From: Bacillus sp. CHD6a
GTDB lineage: Bacteria; Bacillota; Bacilli; Bacillales; Bacillaceae_I
Assembly: GCF_001293645.1 (NCBI RefSeq)
Contig: NZ_LBMD01000001.1
Location: forward strand, 124,001 to 188,000
DNA length: 64,000 bases
Direction: 5' to 3'
In this document: positions 1 through 7,807 of the stretch, one piece after another
How positions within the stretch are numbered: the first letter of the stretch is position 1
Layout of the letters: every line of letters starts with the position of its first letter
Notes under the pieces: model-generated
Told to the model about the DNA's origin: nothing
What the model saw: the letters and a program-made list of their open reading frames with translations, nothing else
Database searches by the model: none
Translations under genes and position numbers: made by a program

Positions 1-1
1 G

Positions 2-550
2 GTTGTTGCATTAATTTTGGCGAACGACGATGGGAGAAATATTGATGCTATTAGATTGCTAGAAATAAAGACAGCAATCATAGAATATCTAGATAAAGAA
101 AAGGATACCCGCGGATTTGTTAAGGATAAGGGATGGGCGCATAGTATCGCTCATGGAGCTGATATGTTGACTGCCCTGGTAAGGCATCCTCATTTTCATA
201 TCACTCTACTTTCTGATGTACTTAAAGCTATTAATACTTGCCTCCTAAAAGAAGCAGTATACCAAGATGAAGAAGAAGAGCGGCTTATTTTTGCTGTAGA
301 AGCCCTGTTAGAACAAAATTTGGATATAAAGACGCTTATGAGCTGGATAAAAGATCTCTCATTTATCTTGAAAAAAGAATACATAAAGCATGGACAAACA
401 ATGCCCTTTTACCAAAGTAAAATGAACGTAACTAATTTTTTTAAATCCCTTTACTTTAGATTAAAGCTTATGAATCCTGATAGGGAACTACTAGAATGCT
501 TAGAAAATGAAATTCATTACTGGTTCAAAAAATCCTATGGAACAGGGTAG
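2..550 (+). CDS. DUF2785 family protein, 5' partial
   Basis: The frame is open from the first bases of the window to a stop at 550, so the gene starts upstream and only about 183 residues are seen. A TTG at 17 is in frame but has no ribosome site. The motif GWAHSIAHGAD (about residues 39-49 from that TTG) and the helical, charged remainder fit the C-terminal half of DUF2785 proteins, which are single-domain helical proteins of unknown role in Bacilli. The next gene follows after 8 bases, suggesting co-transcription. The family assignment is from memory of the motif; no function can be given. Confidence 0.6.
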   Translation, partial: VVALILANDDGRNIDAIRLLEIKTAIIEYLDKEKDTRGFVKDKGWAHSIAHGADMLTALVRHPHFHITLLSDVLKAINTCLLKEAVYQDEEEERLIFAVEALLEQNLDIKTLMSWIKDLSFILKKEYIKHGQTMPFYQSKMNVTNFFKSLYFRLKLMNPDRELLECLENEIHYWFKKSYGTG

Positions 551-558
551 GTGCTGTT

Positions 559-1095
559 ATGATCTATCATCATGAAGAGTTACTGGTAAGAGAACTCCAA
601 CAAGGAAAGGACGAAAATTATTTACTTAAATGGTTGACTGACCCCAAAGTGTTGGAGTTCTATGAGGGGCGAAATGTTACATTCAACATGGAAAATATCC
701 TAAGGAAATTCTTTAATAGAGATGATGAAGTATTAAGGTGTATGGTCGTCTATAAAGGAAAAAACATTGGTTATATTCAAGTTTACCCCATAAATAAGGC
801 TACTAGCACACTAGAAGAATACTTTGAGATGGAGAGGGTTTATGGCTTAGATCAGTTTATAGGGGATACCGGCTACTGGAACAAAGGGATAGGAACCCTG
901 CTCATTACAACAATGGTTACTTTCCTATTAACTAAAAAAGGGGCCAATCAGATAGTGATGGACCCAATGTTATCCAATGGAAGAGCGATAAAATGTTATG
1001 AAAAATGTGGCTTTAAAAAGATAAGAGAATTACGTGAGCATATTTTACATGAAGGTGAGTACAGAGATTGTTGGTTAATGGAATTTAGTAACTAA
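559..1095 (+). CDS. GNAT acetyltransferase, AAC(6')-like
   Basis: A 178-residue protein of single-domain GNAT size. The acetyl-CoA pyrophosphate loop is visible as YWNKGIGTLLI (about residues 113-123), followed by the NGRAIKCYEKCGF segment typical of the C-terminal half of the fold. The N-terminal part (LLKWLTDPKVLEFYEG) and the D-x-FIGDTGYWNKGIG region resemble the aminoglycoside 6'-N-acetyltransferase branch of small Gram-positive GNATs. The substrate is not known; resistance should not be assumed. It lies 8 bases after the DUF2785 gene and probably shares its transcript. Confidence 0.75.
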   Translation: MIYHHEELLVRELQQGKDENYLLKWLTDPKVLEFYEGRNVTFNMENILRKFFNRDDEVLRCMVVYKGKNIGYIQVYPINKATSTLEEYFEMERVYGLDQFIGDTGYWNKGIGTLLITTMVTFLLTKKGANQIVMDPMLSNGRAIKCYEKCGFKKIRELREHILHEGEYRDCWLMEFSN

Positions 1096-1183
1096 TTTTA
1101 TTTCATATCTTTTGAAACCTTATCCTTCTATCAATCGTATTATGAATGTCTATTAAATTTTCATGATGAATGGAGGAGTATGG

Positions 1184-1954
1184 ATGTCTTTTTTTAACAA
1201 AGCATTAGCTAGTGTGGGTATTGGTGCTGCTAAGGTAGATACTAAACTCGCTAAATCAAGTTTTGTATGTGGTGAGGAAATCAAGGGGATTGTTGAAATC
1301 ACTGGTGGTTCTATTGAGCAGAAGATCGATGAAATCTACTTAACTTTACTAACAAATTATATAAAAGAATCGAATGATACGAAAGTTCACAAACAAGCCG
1401 TTTTAGAAAAAAAGAAAATTGTGGATTCGTTTGTAATTGGTGTTAATGAGAAGAAAGAAATTCCTTTTACATTGACATTGCCATATGAAACACCTGTAAG
1501 TATGGGTAACACAAAGGTGTGGTTACAAACAGGGTTGGATATCAAAAATGCAGTGGATCCTTCCGATAAAGATGTGGTTCATGTTCAACCATCTCCCCTA
1601 GTCTCAACCATCATGAGTGCTGCGGAGCAATTAGGATTTCGTTTAAGAAAAGTAGAATGTGAAGCTGCTCCTTATAGGTGGCAAACTCATTATCCGTTCA
1701 TTCAAGAGTTCGAATTTGTTCCAACGTCCGGCCCGTTCAGAGGAAAACTGGATGAAATTGAAATGATTTTCTCAAATAATACTGGAAATTCAGTAGAATT
1801 GGTTCTCCAAGTAGATCGTAAAGTTAGAGGTCTTGGCAGTTTTCTATCGGAAGCACTGGAAATGGATGAGACGTTCGTTAATATGCGTGTAACAACCCAG
1901 GACCTTCCTGGTTTTAAAGAACAATTAGAAAGTACTATACGCCGTTATTGTTAA
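1184..1954 (+). CDS. spo0M: Sporulation-control protein Spo0M
   Basis: About 256 residues beginning MSFFNKALASVGIGAAKVDTKL, the characteristic Spo0M N-terminus, and close to the 258 residues of the B. subtilis protein. Spo0M is a cytosolic arrestin-like beta-sandwich protein whose dosage affects sporulation and cell division. An in-frame ATG at 1163 exists, but GGAGG at 1172-1176 places the start at the ATG at 1184, seven bases downstream. The gene is followed immediately by a hairpin terminator and looks monocistronic. Family assignment is firm; the role in this organism is inferred from B. subtilis. Confidence 0.9.
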   Translation: MSFFNKALASVGIGAAKVDTKLAKSSFVCGEEIKGIVEITGGSIEQKIDEIYLTLLTNYIKESNDTKVHKQAVLEKKKIVDSFVIGVNEKKEIPFTLTLPYETPVSMGNTKVWLQTGLDIKNAVDPSDKDVVHVQPSPLVSTIMSAAEQLGFRLRKVECEAAPYRWQTHYPFIQEFEFVPTSGPFRGKLDEIEMIFSNNTGNSVELVLQVDRKVRGLGSFLSEALEMDETFVNMRVTTQDLPGFKEQLESTIRRYC

Positions 1955-1967
1955 GGCTATGTATTAG

Positions 1968-2000
1968 GGAGGACACCTATTATAAGGGTGTTCTTTTTTA
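1968..2000 (+). terminator. Rho-independent terminator after spo0M
   Basis: Stem GGACACC / GGGTGTTC with an 8-base loop, followed by TTTTTT, 16 bases after the spo0M stop. Confidence 0.8.
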
Positions 2001-2077
2001 TATTTTCGAGTTGTTATTTCAAATAATTTAAATTAAACTAAAAATTCATTCTACTTATTTTAAAGGGGTGCGTTGTC

Positions 2078-2200
2078 ATGACAAGACTAGGATTTACTCG
2101 TTATGATTTAAATATTACCTCTGTTTCCATGGTCAAAGTTCGTGAGGGACTGTGGGAATGCGAATTATATAATTGTACGAAGCATCTAGGAGGGAAGTAG
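2078..2200 (+). CDS. 40-residue conserved-looking small protein
   Basis: An ATG at 2078 preceded by AAAGGGGTG opens a 40-codon frame ending in TAG at 2198-2200. The peptide starts MTRLGFTRYDL and ends CTKHLGGK; it has two cysteines and no membrane segment. The stop overlaps the AGGAGGG ribosome site of the next gene (start 2204), so the two are translationally close and probably one transcript. I do not recognise the family. The well-placed ribosome site and tight spacing argue for a real gene; it could still be a leader peptide for 2204-2824. Confidence 0.5.
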   Translation: MTRLGFTRYDLNITSVSMVKVREGLWECELYNCTKHLGGK

Positions 2201-2203
2201 AAG

Positions 2204-2824
2204 ATGGGTTCTCGATTAATGCATATCATTATTGCTCATGAAATTGCTTGCCGAATTAAAGTAGTGGATATTTCTTCCTTTATATTAGGAGCCGTTGCAC
2301 CAGATGCTGTTGCTCCTAAGGATCTGTCTCATTTCTACAAAGGAAATCCAAACGACTACACTAGGTCCATTGATTATGAAGCTTTCCTACATAAATACAG
2401 TAATTTCAAGGATCACCCTTATATTTTAGGCTATTATACACATCTAATTGCAGATGATATTTGGCTTAAAGGATTCTTTTTACCATGGTTAAAAAACAGG
2501 CTGGAAAATGATTCTACTATATTAGAAAGATATCATCATGACTTTAAGCTCTTAAATTCTAAATTGATGTTTCAATATCAGACTGAACCTGATTTATTAA
2601 AGGGAATTCTAGATGCAGCGAAACCACTGGAGTTAGAGGAAGTGTCCCTTAATCAAGTATCATCTTTTATCCCTTATGCTGAACAGGATATGATGCTCCC
2701 ACAAACTGACGAGCCGTTACAAGTTTTCACGATGGAAATGATTATTGGGTATATCGAGACTTCCATTGACCTGGGTGTACAGTCCATAAAAACAGCAATA
2801 GATTGGAAAGTCTTGCTAAAATAG
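2204..2824 (+). CDS. Zinc-dependent phospholipase C-like protein
   Basis: A 206-residue protein with the pattern of the Zn_dep_PLPC family: an N-terminal histidine segment (MHIIIAHEIACRI), GAVAPDAV with an aspartate near residues 31-35, HF at about 45, and HPYILGYYTHLIADDIW (residues 65-81) with spaced His and Asp ligands. Such Bacilli proteins are usually annotated as metal-dependent hydrolases of unknown substrate. There is no signal peptide, so it should be cytosolic, unlike secreted phospholipase C. AGGAGGG lies ahead of the ATG. Activity on phospholipids is not shown by the sequence. Confidence 0.65.
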   Translation: MGSRLMHIIIAHEIACRIKVVDISSFILGAVAPDAVAPKDLSHFYKGNPNDYTRSIDYEAFLHKYSNFKDHPYILGYYTHLIADDIWLKGFFLPWLKNRLENDSTILERYHHDFKLLNSKLMFQYQTEPDLLKGILDAAKPLELEEVSLNQVSSFIPYAEQDMMLPQTDEPLQVFTMEMIIGYIETSIDLGVQSIKTAIDWKVLLK

Positions 2825-2881
2825 TGCTTTCTTTTGTATAATGAGAATATACGTTCGCATGCCGTGAAAGGAGGCATTTTT

Positions 2882-3472
2882 TTGTTAGACAATGAAAAAG
2901 ATGTTTTGAATCTGATTGAATCAGACGAATGGATGATGGATATTTTGAGAGCGGCAAAATCCCTAAACCTACCTGATTGGTGGGTATGTGCTGGATTTGT
3001 CAGAACAAAAGTCTGGGAGGCATTACACGGGTATAAAAGTAGAACTCCTCTGCCTGATATTGATGTTATCTTTTTTGATGAAACTGATATAACGGAAAGA
3101 AAGGAAAAATTTCTTGAGTTAAGATTGCTAGAACTGTTCCCAGGTGTACCCTGGTCAGTGAAAAACCAAGCAAGAATGCATGTCATTAATCATTTACCAC
3201 CCTATGCTAATTCAACGGAAGCAATGTCTAAATTTCCAGAAACCGCGACGGCTATAGGCATAAAGTTAAATCAGGAGAATGAGTTACAATTAGCGGCTCC
3301 TTGTGGTATTCAAGACTTGTTAAATTTAATGGTAAAACCCACTCCTCTCTTTAAAAAAACTGCAGAGCATGCAAGCATTTATGAAAATCGCATAAAACAG
3401 AAAAATTGGCAGTCATTATGGCCAAAAATCAGTATTTTACATGTGGAAGGTGTTAGTTTATGTCAGGATTGA
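2882..3472 (+). CDS. Nucleotidyltransferase-family protein (NTP_transf_6 type)
   Basis: About 197 residues. The signature WWVCAGFVRTKVWEALHG followed by PLPDIDVIFFD matches the nucleotidyltransferase-like family of YitI/DUF925 type, in which a G-x-R/D-x-D region mimics a polymerase-beta active site. An upstream in-frame ATG at 2834 is unlikely because AAAGGAGG at 2868-2874 is correctly spaced for the TTG at 2882. The 3' end overlaps the next gene by 13 bases, so the two are coupled. Substrate unknown. Confidence 0.65.
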   Translation: MLDNEKDVLNLIESDEWMMDILRAAKSLNLPDWWVCAGFVRTKVWEALHGYKSRTPLPDIDVIFFDETDITERKEKFLELRLLELFPGVPWSVKNQARMHVINHLPPYANSTEAMSKFPETATAIGIKLNQENELQLAAPCGIQDLLNLMVKPTPLFKKTAEHASIYENRIKQKNWQSLWPKISILHVEGVSLCQD

Positions 3473-3858
3473 TTCATCATATAGAACTGTACGTGTCGGA
3501 CCTGGAGAAAACGAAAGAATTCTGGGGATGGCTTCTCGATGAACTGGGGTATGAGCCCTTTCAAGCGTGGAAAAGTGGCCAAAGTTGGAAAATAGAAAAT
3601 ACCTATATAGTATTTGTTCAAGCGGAAGAAAGATTTTTGGATGTTCCTTATCATCGTTGCAGAGTAGGCCTTAACCATCTTGCTTTTCATGCAGCATCGC
3701 GAGATCAGGTTGACGACTTAACAAAAAAACTGAAGGCTCGTGGAGTAAATATGCTATATACGGACAAACATCCATATGCTGGCGGGGAAAACTACTATGC
3801 GGCATTTTTTGAAGATCCTGACCGGATTAAAGTAGAGCTTGTGGCTCCTTCTGAATAA
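3460..3858 (+). CDS. VOC (glyoxalase/bleomycin-resistance fold) protein
   Basis: A 132-residue single vicinal-oxygen-chelate protein. It begins LIHHIELYVSDLEKTKEFWGWLLDELGY and ends AAFFEDPDRIKVELVAP, the two halves of a VOC module with the usual metal-ligand positions (His near the start, Glu in the last strand). It overlaps the upstream nucleotidyltransferase gene by 13 bases and precedes a Nudix gene by 24, so all three probably form one operon. The reaction cannot be predicted from the fold alone. Confidence 0.75.
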   Translation: MSGLIHHIELYVSDLEKTKEFWGWLLDELGYEPFQAWKSGQSWKIENTYIVFVQAEERFLDVPYHRCRVGLNHLAFHAASRDQVDDLTKKLKARGVNMLYTDKHPYAGGENYYAAFFEDPDRIKVELVAPSE

Positions 3859-3882
3859 TGGCTTTCAAAGGCGGAAAATAAA

Positions 3883-4350
3883 ATGACTAAGATTAGCATG
3901 TACACGATGTGTCTTGTAGTGGACGGAGATAAAGTTCTATTAATTGATAGACCTTCCCATAAAGGGTTTCCAGGCTATATAGGACCAGGCGGGAAAGTAG
4001 AATTTCCCGAAAGTCTTACAGAAGGTGCAATAAGAGAAGTTCTTGAAGAAACCGGTTTGCAAGTTAGTAACTTAATTTATAAAGGTTTAGATGAATATGT
4101 AAATGAGTTGGAAAATGAGAGATATATGGTGTTTAACTATGTGACCTATACATTCGGTGGACAACTGTTATCTTCTCCACCAGAAGGCGAATTAAAATGG
4201 GTAGCAATATCGGAGGCCTTAGAGCTCCCTATGCAAGACTGGTTCAAGAAAAGGTTCCCACTATTTTTTGAAGAAGGAACTTTTGAGAAACATGTAGTAT
4301 GGGATGAAGCGGTCAAAAAAGCTGTAAAAGAAGTGGTAACAAAGCATTAA
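3883..4350 (+). CDS. Nudix hydrolase, MutT/8-oxo-dGTPase-like
   Basis: A 155-residue Nudix protein. The Nudix box GGKVEFPESLTEGAIREVLEETGL (G-x5-E-x7-REVxEETG) is complete, with the catalytic REVLEE glutamates present. Small Firmicutes proteins of this kind are generally annotated as 8-oxo-dGTP diphosphatases; the true nucleotide is unknown. It is the last gene of the plus-strand run beginning at 2078 or earlier and is followed by a convergent terminator shared with plsY. Confidence 0.8.
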   Translation: MTKISMYTMCLVVDGDKVLLIDRPSHKGFPGYIGPGGKVEFPESLTEGAIREVLEETGLQVSNLIYKGLDEYVNELENERYMVFNYVTYTFGGQLLSSPPEGELKWVAISEALELPMQDWFKKRFPLFFEEGTFEKHVVWDEAVKKAVKEVVTKH

Positions 4351-4355
4351 TGAGA

Positions 4356-4385
4356 TAAAAAAACATTCGAGAAAACTCGAATGCT
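4356..4385. terminator. Bidirectional terminator between Nudix gene and plsY
   Basis: Stem CATTCGAG / CTCGAATG with an AAAA loop, A-rich on the left and T-rich on the opposite strand, in the 35 bases between two convergent genes. Confidence 0.75.
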
Positions 4386-4991
4386 CTAAGATACCTTCTT
4401 CTTTTTTAAACTTAACCAAGTGATCTTTGGCTCTGTTTTCTGGATGATTCGGCCGATGTTTGCCCGATGTTTAAAAATAACAAATGCCGTAAGTAGTGAC
4501 ACAGCAATAATAAGCGGAAGATCTCCAAATGCAATACTATAAATGGTGGTGACTACTCCAGTAAGCATCGATGATAGAGATACATACTTCGTCAAAAATA
4601 AGAAAAGAAAAAAGCAGAATAACATTAAGCCGAACAGAAGCGGACTAGCGAACAATAGGACTCCACCGGAAGTTGCTACTGCTTTACCGCCTTTGAATTT
4701 TGCAAAAATCGGATAAACATGTCCGACAACGGCACAGGCACCGGCAAGAAGCGGATGAATGTCAGCTCCTAGTAAGATAGGCAACGAGGCAGCGAATGTC
4801 CCTTTTAAGATATCGCATATCGTTACAATCATTCCTGCTTTTACACCCAAGGTACGAAATGTGTTTGTACCGCCTAAGTTCCCGCTTCCATGTTCACGGA
4901 TGTCGATGCCATAGCCTATTTTTCCCACCACAAGTGCGAAAGGTATGGAACCGATAAGGTATGCAAGTATAATAATTAGTAGTTCAGTCAT
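4386..4991 (-). CDS. plsY: Glycerol-3-phosphate acyltransferase PlsY
   Basis: A 201-residue integral membrane protein with about five hydrophobic segments. It transfers the acyl group of acyl-phosphate to glycerol-3-phosphate, the first step of phospholipid synthesis in the membrane. PlsY motifs are plain: [14 protein letters not shown] at residues 11-24, [15 protein letters not shown] near 36-50, and [20 protein letters not shown] near 91-110 (conserved Gly-rich and Lys residues). It stands divergent from yneT and close to parEC, the same order as in B. subtilis, which supports the call. A charged KKKK tail ends the protein. Confidence 0.95.
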   Translation of the reverse strand: MTELLIIILAYLIGSIPFALVVGKIGYGIDIREHGSGNLGGTNTFRTLGVKAGMIVTICDILKGTFAASLPILLGADIHPLLAGACAVVGHVYPIFAKFKGGKAVATSGGVLLFASPLLFGLMLFCFFLFLFLTKYVSLSSMLTGVVTTIYSIAFGDLPLIIAVSLLTAFVIFKHRANIGRIIQKTEPKITWLSLKKKKVS

Positions 4992-5187
4992 TCATTAAAC
5001 CCCTTTATGTAATAATCCCTATCTTTAATATATGTTAAATTTAACAGGATGCAAAGGGTTAATTGCAATTATAGCGAATTTTTTGTGAGTAAGTACTAAT
5101 ATCAGGTTACTATAAGTTGTTAAAACGGGATTAAACGGGTATAACAGTAAGAATTGACTTAAAAAATTTGTAAAGGGGACAGAAAAT

Positions 5188-5595
5188 ATGAAAATTCCTA
5201 GCAGAGAAGAAATTGGAAAGATATTAAAAAAGAGCAAGCGGATTGCTGTAGTTGGTTTGTCTGATAATCCTACGCGTACATCCTATATGGTTTCAAAAGC
5301 GATGCAAGATGCAGGATATGAAATTATTCCAGTTAATCCTACTGTAGACGAAGTGCTTGGGGTAAAGGCTGTTCCTACTTTAAAAGAAGTGGAAGGTCAT
5401 ATTGATATCGTCAATGTTTTCCGTCGTTCAGAACATTTATTTGGAGTAGCTGAGGAGTTTTTACAAATAGATGCAGACGTATACTGGGCACAACTCGGGC
5501 TTGCTGATGAAAAAACCTATGAACTGTTAAAAGAAAAGGGCTATACTGTCATTATGGATCGTTGCATTAAAGTGGAGCACGCTTTAACCAAATAG
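5188..5595 (+). CDS. yneT: CoA-binding protein YneT
   Basis: A 135-residue Rossmann-type CoA_binding domain protein. It shows RIAVVGLSDNPTRTSYMVSKAMQDAGYEIIPVNP (nucleotide-binding loop and second strand) and the closing IMDRCIKVEH. It corresponds to YneT of B. subtilis, found in the same position between plsY and parE. AAAGGGG lies 9 bases before the ATG. The cellular role is unknown. A strong terminator follows, separating it from parE. Confidence 0.85.
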   Translation: MKIPSREEIGKILKKSKRIAVVGLSDNPTRTSYMVSKAMQDAGYEIIPVNPTVDEVLGVKAVPTLKEVEGHIDIVNVFRRSEHLFGVAEEFLQIDADVYWAQLGLADEKTYELLKEKGYTVIMDRCIKVEHALTK

Positions 5596-5606
5596 GTCAT
5601 ATTCGT

Positions 5607-5638
5607 CCTTGTTTTTTTCGAAAAACAAGGATTTTTAT
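5607..5638 (+). terminator. Terminator after yneT
   Basis: Perfect 10-bp stem CCTTGTTTTT / AAAAACAAGG with a TTCG tetraloop and a trailing ATTTTT. Confidence 0.9.
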
Positions 5639-5836
5639 TCATTTAATGACAATTTACGCCAGATGATATTGGCTAAAGTCTAAGAACCCTATACAATAGA
5701 ACATAGACAAGTTTCAAATGTATGATAATATATAAACGAATATTTGTTGTGAACAAACGACAAATCCGCATAGATAAAAGGAAATTCATACATAACATGT
5801 TTTATTGGTAGTAGTAGTGAAAGGGGTATGTTTTTG

Positions 5837-7804
5837 GTGGCAAAAAATACGATTGAATATAACGATGATGCGATACAGGTATTGGAAGGTCTAGAGGCTG
5901 TACGTAAACGTCCTGGGATGTACATTGGAAGCACAGACAGCAGAGGTCTTCATCACCTTGTATACGAAATCCTTGATAACTCCGTCGACGAAGCGTTGGG
6001 TGGATACGGGGATCATATCATTGTGACGATACATAAAGATAACAGCATTAGCGTGAAGGATAAAGGCCGTGGAATGCCTACCGGAATGCATAAAATGGGA
6101 AAGCCTACCCCCGAAGTAATTTTAACGGTATTACATGCAGGAGGAAAGTTTGGTCAAGGCGGTTACAAAACGAGTGGAGGACTACATGGTGTAGGTGCAT
6201 CCGTCGTGAATGCATTATCCGAATGGTTGACCGTAACGATCAAGCGGGACGGTATTGTATACGAGCAACGATTTGAAAATGGAGGTAAACCTGTCACAAC
6301 ACTTGAGAAAATTGGAACAACCAATCAAACAGGTACGACTATCCATTTTAAGCCCGATACAACCATCTTTAGCACCACAACTTATAACTTTGAGACATTA
6401 TGTGAACGTCTACGAGAATCTGCCTTTTTGTTAAAAGGGCTAAAAATAGAGTTGAATGATGAAAGAAATTCTGTAAAAGAGGTATTTCATTATGAAAGCG
6501 GCATTGAGGCTTTCGTCACTTACCTGAATGAGGAAAAGGATTCTCTTCACAATGTTGTTTCTTTCGAAGGTGTCCAAAACGGAATTGAGATAGATTTCGC
6601 TTTTCAATTTAATGATGGATATTCAGAAACCATCTTGTCCTTTGTTAATAACGTGAGAACGAAAGATGGCGGAACACATGAAGCTGGCGCTAAAACAGCA
6701 ATGACCCGTATATTTAACGAATATGCTAGAAAAGTAAACCTTTTAAAAGAAAAAGACAAAAATTTGGATGGGTCAGATATAAGAGAAGGACTATCTGCGA
6801 TTATTTCCGTTCGTATCCCAGAGGAACTCTTGCAGTTTGAAGGGCAAACAAAAGGAAAACTAGGAACAAGTGAGGCACGTTCTGCGGTAGATAGTGTGGT
6901 GTCAGAACATCTTGCCTACTTCCTGGAGGAAAATCCAGAAACAAGTTCGATGCTTGTTAAAAAATCAATTAAAGCTTTCCAAGCGAGAGAAGCGGCTCGA
7001 AAAGCAAGAGAGGATGCACGGAGCGGGAAAAAGAGAAAACGATCTGATGCGATGCTTAGCGGTAAATTGACTCCAGCACAATCACGCAACCCGCAGAAAA
7101 ATGAAATTTACCTGGTGGAGGGTGACTCTGCAGGCGGTTCAGCAAAACAAGGTCGTGATCGCCGTTTCCAAGCTGTCTTGCCACTACGAGGAAAAGTTAT
7201 TAACACGGAAAAAGCGAAACTTGCAGATATCTTTAAAAACGAAGAGATTAATACGATCATTCATGCGATTGGCGGTGGAGTTGGACCGGACTTTTCAGTA
7301 GAAGACATCAACTACGATAAAGTGGTCATTATGACCGATGCCGATACAGATGGTGCACACATTCAAGTATTGCTGTTGACGTTCTTTTATCGCTACATGA
7401 AGCCGCTTATTGAAGCTGGAAAAGTATTTATCGCACTTCCACCTCTTTACAAAGTAAGCAAAGGGACCGGGAAGAAAGAAGTATTGGAATACGCTTGGTC
7501 TGATGAAGAGTTGCAAGGAGCTATTCAGAAGATTGGTCGCGGCTATACTATCCAACGTTATAAAGGTCTAGGGGAAATGAACGCGGATCAATTATGGGAA
7601 ACAACGATGAACCCGGATACTCGTACCTTAATACGTGTACGAATCGACGATGCAGCCCGTGCAGAACGCCGTGTAACCACACTAATGGGTGACAAAGTGG
7701 AACCAAGACGTAAGTGGATTGAAAGCCATGTTGCCTTTGGATTGGAAGAGGACCCGAATATACTTGAAAATGATAACTTGTTGGTCGCAGCAGAGGAGGT
7801 ATAA
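5837..7804 (+). CDS. parE: DNA topoisomerase IV subunit B
   Basis: About 655 residues, normal ParE length. This ATPase subunit works with ParC to decatenate daughter chromosomes. The GHKL ATP site is visible (EILDNSVDEALGG, DKGRGMP, GGLHGVGASVVNALS) together with the TOPRIM region (YLVEGDSAGGSAKQGRDR, IMTDADTDGAHI). AAGGGG at 5821-5826 fits a TTG at 5834 or a GTG at 5837 better than the ATG at 5828, which is one base away; I chose GTG, giving MAKNTIEYNDDAIQVLEG. parC starts 4 bases downstream, so the two are one operon. Confidence 0.96.
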   Translation: MAKNTIEYNDDAIQVLEGLEAVRKRPGMYIGSTDSRGLHHLVYEILDNSVDEALGGYGDHIIVTIHKDNSISVKDKGRGMPTGMHKMGKPTPEVILTVLHAGGKFGQGGYKTSGGLHGVGASVVNALSEWLTVTIKRDGIVYEQRFENGGKPVTTLEKIGTTNQTGTTIHFKPDTTIFSTTTYNFETLCERLRESAFLLKGLKIELNDERNSVKEVFHYESGIEAFVTYLNEEKDSLHNVVSFEGVQNGIEIDFAFQFNDGYSETILSFVNNVRTKDGGTHEAGAKTAMTRIFNEYARKVNLLKEKDKNLDGSDIREGLSAIISVRIPEELLQFEGQTKGKLGTSEARSAVDSVVSEHLAYFLEENPETSSMLVKKSIKAFQAREAARKAREDARSGKKRKRSDAMLSGKLTPAQSRNPQKNEIYLVEGDSAGGSAKQGRDRRFQAVLPLRGKVINTEKAKLADIFKNEEINTIIHAIGGGVGPDFSVEDINYDKVVIMTDADTDGAHIQVLLLTFFYRYMKPLIEAGKVFIALPPLYKVSKGTGKKEVLEYAWSDEELQGAIQKIGRGYTIQRYKGLGEMNADQLWETTMNPDTRTLIRVRIDDAARAERRVTTLMGDKVEPRRKWIESHVAFGLEEDPNILENDNLLVAAEEV

Positions 7805-7807
7805 CAG

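Noticed and set aside
2674-3186. 170-codon minus-strand frame
   Set aside because: Lies antisense to two well-supported plus-strand genes and has no recognisable features.
5090-5125. FapR-like operator between plsY and yneT
   Set aside because: TAGTAACCTGATATTAGTAC is only loosely palindromic and its match to a FapR site is too weak to claim.
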